From Candidatus Aminicenantota bacterium (GTDB taxonomy: Bacteria; Acidobacteriota; Aminicenantia; Aminicenantales; Aminicenantaceae), in NCBI GenBank assembly GCA_011772495.1, contig WVZL01000025.1:28106-92105 (forward strand): a DNA stretch of 64,000 nt, written 5' to 3'. Position numbers and translations under genes: made by a program. Shown piece by piece: positions 63,643 to 64,000 of the stretch. The notes below the pieces were generated by a model. It made no database searches, was not told the origin of the DNA, and saw only the letters and a list, made by a program, of their open reading frames with translations. Numbering within the stretch: the first letter of the stretch is position 1; each line of letters opens with the position of its first letter.

Positions 63643-64000
63643 CTAAGAGATCTTCTTGCGGAAGACAATGACTATGGCCAGCAAAAGAAAATACCCACCC
63701 GCCAGAAGGACAAAAGAAGTTTGGGTTTCTGAAACGAGATGATAGAGTTTTCCTTTTCCCGGAGCCGGAAGAGGCTTCGGATCCCAAGGCAATCCGTAGC
63801 GGCGGCAAAGGCCTTTGGTATGGAGCAGATGAATGACTGGTATTCTGCGGAAAGCCATTTCCTGCATGACTCCTCTTTTCTCAGCCGGAGGGATATGCCT
63901 AACCTTCACAAGACCGGGTTTTAATTTCAAGACTTCAGAATCAGTACCCAGGTTGGACCAGCTCCCGCCGATATTGATAAAGGCTTTGATCTCTTTCTCC
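63643..64000 (-). CDS. Poly-gamma-glutamate system protein (PgsW-like), C-terminal part cut by window edge
   Basis: The track lists a 95-residue ORF starting at a TTG, but the frame stays open to the window edge: EKEIKAFINIGGSWSNLGTD comes before it, with no stop. FINIGG-W-NLG, followed by LKPGLVKVRHIP and HLLHTKGLCRRYGLPWDP, resembles the PgsW family found with poly-gamma-glutamate synthesis genes. A membrane helix (about the last 25 residues, FVLLAGGYFLLLAIVIVF) closes the protein. The 5' end and the rest of any pgs cluster lie beyond the window. Confidence 0.7.
   Translation of the reverse strand, partial: EKEIKAFINIGGSWSNLGTDSEVLKLKPGLVKVRHIPPAEKRGVMQEMAFRRIPVIHLLHTKGLCRRYGLPWDPKPLPAPGKGKLYHLVSETQTSFVLLAGGYFLLLAIVIVFRKKIS

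Noticed and set aside
63575-63808. 77-residue minus ORF at the right edge
   Set aside because: It is out of frame with the PgsW-like reading, which continues to the window edge with recognisable family sequence.

Overview
The window looks like a chromosome segment of an anaerobic or microaerophilic, protein- and amino-acid-degrading diderm bacterium. Outer-membrane barrels (a porin, a CBM9/DUF5916 protein and an AMIN-domain protein) imply two membranes. Rubredoxin, desulforedoxin, a ferritin-like protein, a glycyl-radical enzyme and 2-oxoacid:acceptor oxidoreductase imply anaerobic redox chemistry. Gingipain-type C25, tricorn-like, M14 and M20 hydrolases, an alanine/glycine symporter, glutamate dehydrogenase and a hydroxyproline cluster imply growth on proteins, probably including collagen-like ones. 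Candidatus Aminicenantes or a relative near Acidobacteriota is my best guess, but this is inference from gene content and not a measured placement. Base composition and gene style look even along the window, and I see no transposase, integrase, phage gene or CRISPR array. No stretch longer than 300 bases lacks a gene; the longest gaps (about 220-290 bases) hold promoters and short dispersed repeats.

Layout, left half. 1-8768 is all minus strand: the N-terminus of a 2-oxoacid oxidoreductase subunit, a sigma-54 regulator, a Lys/Ala-rich protein with a desulforedoxin-like domain, alr, purA, then a redox operon (desulforedoxin, ferritin-like protein, rubredoxin, rubredoxin-reductase-like flavoprotein, porin). 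That operon shares a compact bidirectional promoter with gdhA. 8946-20119 carries gdhA, mutM (convergent), two small membrane proteins, gatB, ftsE-ftsX, nfi, a RodZ-like protein and an NtrY/NtrX-like two-component pair whose regulator has lost key sigma-54 activator residues. 20243-26175 (minus) is the most novel-looking part: a RiPP-type cassette made of a 74-residue Pro/Ala/Gly-rich precursor candidate, a PqqD-radical SAM-SPASM maturase, an HprK-like P-loop protein, a secreted C25 peptidase and a stand-alone PqqD.

Layout, right half. 26439-34443 holds the AGCS symporter, mgtE, recO, an AMIN/beta-barrel protein, a CHC2 zinc-finger protein and the DUF5916 outer-membrane protein. A tRNA-Ala(GGC) follows. 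35060-41431 is a housekeeping run ftsH-folP-cdaA-cdaR-glmM-pdxJ. 41719-48513 is peptide catabolism (tricorn-like protease, M20 amidase, M14 carboxypeptidase) with a GGQ release-factor-like gene. A PTS EIIA-zinc ribbon fusion follows. 49470-56238 is a hydroxyproline utilisation cluster: trans-3-hydroxy-L-proline dehydratase diverges from a flavin dehydrogenase, a pyrroline-2-carboxylate reductase-type enzyme, a glycyl-radical activase and HypD. Then come a PfkB kinase, an Fe-alcohol dehydrogenase, a LarA-like racemase, DUF72, a TPR protein, a D-amino-acid dehydrogenase, a zinc ribbon and the 3' part of a PgsW-like gene cut by the window edge.

Scattered through the intergenic spaces are two short dispersed repeat families (GAACCGTCCCC type and GTCAAGRCYTGACCC type) and an unusual degenerate 9-bp minisatellite that runs through the gatB stop codon up to the ftsE start codon and recurs inverted after the NtrX-like gene.
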